The position numbers and the translations under genes are program-made. The notes beneath the pieces were generated by a model. The model did not search any database. It was given only the letters and a program-made list of their open reading frames with translations, and had not been told where the DNA came from. Below are positions 23,792 through 25,386 of a stretch of DNA of 25,386 bases, piece by piece. The stretch lies in NCBI GenBank assembly GCA_002424545.1, contig DIKL01000029.1, forward strand, positions 1 to 25,386, read 5' to 3'. Each line of letters begins with the position of its first letter. Position 1 is the stretch's first letter. This stretch comes from Syntrophaceae bacterium UBA5619. GTDB lineage: Bacteria > Desulfobacterota > Syntrophia > Syntrophales > UBA5619.

Positions 23792-25027
23792 ATGAACACG
23801 GGGGATACGGCATGGGTAATGACCTCGGCGGTCCTCGTCCTGGGCATGACGATTCCCGGCCTCGCCTTCTTCTACGGCGGGCTGGTCCGGAGGAAAAACG
23901 TCCTTTCCATTTTAATGCAGTGCTTCATCATCGTCTGCGTCATTTCGCTCCAGTGGGTCCTCTTCGGCTACTCCCTGGCCTTCGGCCCGGACGCCGGATG
24001 GGGGATCATCGGCAGCCTGAAATGGGCGGGCCTCAGCTACGTGGGCGGCCAGCCCAACGCCGACTACTCGGCGACGATCCCGCACCAGGTCTTCATGATC
24101 TTCCAGGCGATGTTCGCGATCATCACGCCGGCTCTGATCATCGGGGCCTTCGCGGAGAGGATGAAGTTCTCCGCCTTTCTGCTCTTCACCCTCCTCTGGG
24201 CGACCTTCGTCTACGACCCCCTGGCGCACTGGGTCTGGGGGACCGGCGGCTGGCTCCGCAATCTGGGGGCGCTGGATTTCGCGGGGGGGATCGTCGTCCA
24301 TGTCAGTTCCGGCATCTCGGCCCTGACGCTGGCGATCCTCCTGGGAAAGCGTTGCGGCTACCAGCAGCAGCCCTTCCGGCCGCATAACCTGCCCTTCACC
24401 GTCCTCGGCGCGGCGCTGCTCTGGTTCGGCTGGTTCGGCTTCAACGCGGGGAGCGCCCTCGGGGCGAATGAGCTGGCGGCCAACGCCTTCGTCACCACCC
24501 ACATTGCCACGGCGGCCGCGGGACTCACCTGGGCGCTCATCGAATGGCGCCACCATGGGGCCCCGACGATCCTCGGGGCGGTAACGGGCGCGGTCGCCAG
24601 CCTCGTGGCCATCACCCCGGCCTGCGGCTTTGTGAATCCTATGAACGCGATCTTTATCGGCGTCTCGGTCTCCCTGCTGTGCTACCTGGCGGTGGTCTGG
24701 ATCAAGGCGAAGATGGGCTACGACGATTCCCTCGACGCATTCGGCGTCCACGGGGTGGGGGGGATCTGGGGCACCCTCGCGACGGGTCTCTTCGCGGAGC
24801 AGGCGGTCAACGCCGCCGGGGCGAACGGCCTGCTGTTCGGAAACCCCAGGCAGTTTTTCGTCCAGGTCCTGCTCGTCGTCATCGCGCCGCTCTTCGCCGC
24901 GGGGATGACCTGGGTCCTCTTCAAGGCCGTCGACGCCCTGGTGGGGATGAGGGTGGACAAGAAGGACGAGATCGTCGGCCTCGACCTGACGCAGCAGAGC
25001 GAGTCGGCCTACACGGTCATCGAATAG
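23792..25027 (+). CDS. amtB: Ammonium channel AmtB
   Basis: This Amt/Rh-family inner-membrane channel conducts ammonium as a trimer. The 411-residue protein has about 11 membrane helices and starts directly with the first one, so the cleaved signal peptide seen in Escherichia coli AmtB is absent. Key residues are present: the twin histidines His170 (DFAGGIVVH) and His320 (DAFGVHGVGG), Asp162, Trp148 and GFNAGSALGAN (216-226). The ATG at 23792 has AGGAGG 11 bases upstream. An in-frame GTG at 23654 overlaps the promoter and is not the start. The PII gene follows after 15 bases; PII proteins plug AmtB when nitrogen is ample. Confidence 0.96.
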   Translation: MNTGDTAWVMTSAVLVLGMTIPGLAFFYGGLVRRKNVLSILMQCFIIVCVISLQWVLFGYSLAFGPDAGWGIIGSLKWAGLSYVGGQPNADYSATIPHQVFMIFQAMFAIITPALIIGAFAERMKFSAFLLFTLLWATFVYDPLAHWVWGTGGWLRNLGALDFAGGIVVHVSSGISALTLAILLGKRCGYQQQPFRPHNLPFTVLGAALLWFGWFGFNAGSALGANELAANAFVTTHIATAAAGLTWALIEWRHHGAPTILGAVTGAVASLVAITPACGFVNPMNAIFIGVSVSLLCYLAVVWIKAKMGYDDSLDAFGVHGVGGIWGTLATGLFAEQAVNAAGANGLLFGNPRQFFVQVLLVVIAPLFAAGMTWVLFKAVDALVGMRVDKKDEIVGLDLTQQSESAYTVIE

Positions 25028-25042
25028 AAGGGGGGAAATGCC

Positions 25043-25386
25043 ATGAAATATATTGTCGCGATCATTCAGCCCCACCGGCTGGAGGAGGTCAAGCAGGCGC
25101 TCGAAGCGGTGGAAGTGAACCTGATGACCGTCACCAACGTCCTCGGCCAGGGCCGGCAGAAGGGGCACACGGAGATCTACCGGGGGGCGAAGGAGGTCGG
25201 CGGTCTCCTGCGGAAGGTGCGGCTGGACATTGCCGTGAACGAGGCGTTCGTCGAGCCGACGATCTCGGCCATTCAGAAGGGGGCGAAGACCGACGGGGGC
25301 AAGGTCGGGGACGGAAAGATCTTCGTCCTGGACCTCGTCGACTGCGTCCGGATCAGCTCCGGCGAGCGGGGCGGCATCGCCATCGG
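25043..25386 (+). CDS. glnK: Nitrogen regulatory PII protein (partial, 3' end outside the window)
   Basis: Only 114 complete codons are inside the window, nearly the whole PII length. The protein senses ATP/ADP and 2-oxoglutarate and would block AmtB through its T-loop. The T-loop segment GRQKGHTEIYRG (37-48) is intact, including Tyr46, but residue 51, the Tyr uridylylated by GlnD in enterobacteria, is Glu (AKEVGG). The C-terminal DCVRISSGERGG matches the nucleotide-binding end of PII. AGGGGGG precedes the ATG at 25043. GlnK rather than GlnB is inferred from linkage to amtB. Confidence 0.9.
   Translation, partial: MKYIVAIIQPHRLEEVKQALEAVEVNLMTVTNVLGQGRQKGHTEIYRGAKEVGGLLRKVRLDIAVNEAFVEPTISAIQKGAKTDGGKVGDGKIFVLDLVDCVRISSGERGGIAI

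Noticed and set aside
23912..25168. Open frame of 418 codons on the - strand
   Set aside because: It is antisense to amtB and the PII gene, with a charge-rich sequence and no domains.

Overview
The window reads as a chromosomal segment of a GC-rich, Gram-negative anaerobe, most likely a deltaproteobacterium in the broad sense (Desulfobacterota, Syntrophobacterales-like). This placement is inference. It rests on a type II secretion (T2SS) operon that carries gspA, gspB-like and gspN genes, on the LL-diaminopimelate aminotransferase (dapL) route to lysine and peptidoglycan, and on a sigma-54 promoter in front of amtB-glnK. No rRNA, tRNA, CRISPR array or intact transposase was seen.

Region 1 (1-3356, + strand) holds two adjacent serine beta-lactamase/esterase-family genes, both broken. 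The first (150-1354) is clearly more AT-rich than the rest of the window and carries one -1 frameshift in an A6 run. The second (1390-3133) is very GC-rich and has lost the segment bearing the SxxK nucleophile, plus one further base. About 220 bp without a recognisable gene follow.

Region 2 (3357-9177, - strand) contains, in transcription order, an 871-residue protein joining a RecA/KaiC-like domain without a P-loop to a PEP-synthase/PPDK-type ATP-grasp domain, then dapF, dapL and a divergent YchF/OLA1-family P-loop protein. A G/C hairpin followed by four T lies directly behind the 871-residue gene and may separate it from the dap genes.

Region 3 (9208-23159, - strand) is a nearly complete T2SS gene set in transcription order F-G-H-I-J-K-L-M-N-C-A-B(TPR)-D-E. 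Most genes overlap by 1 to 8 bases (ATGA, GTGA or TGATG junctions). It supplies the inner-membrane platform (F, L, M, C), major and minor pseudopilins (G; H, I, J, K), outer-membrane secretin (D), motor ATPase (E), the accessory N, and an ExeA/GspA-type ATPase with a GspB-like TPR partner. The prepilin peptidase gspO is not in the window. The 871-residue gene follows gspE after only 30 bp.

Region 4 (23160-25386) starts with a 632-bp intergenic region holding a paired inverted hairpin repeat, a palindromic operator-like site and a very good sigma-54 (-24/-12) promoter. This promoter drives amtB (ammonium channel) and a PII-family gene cut by the window end. The PII protein has Glu where the uridylylated Tyr51 normally sits.

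The most unusual items are the RecA-like/ATP-grasp fusion, the YchF paralogue with rebuilt switch regions, and the PII protein without Tyr51.
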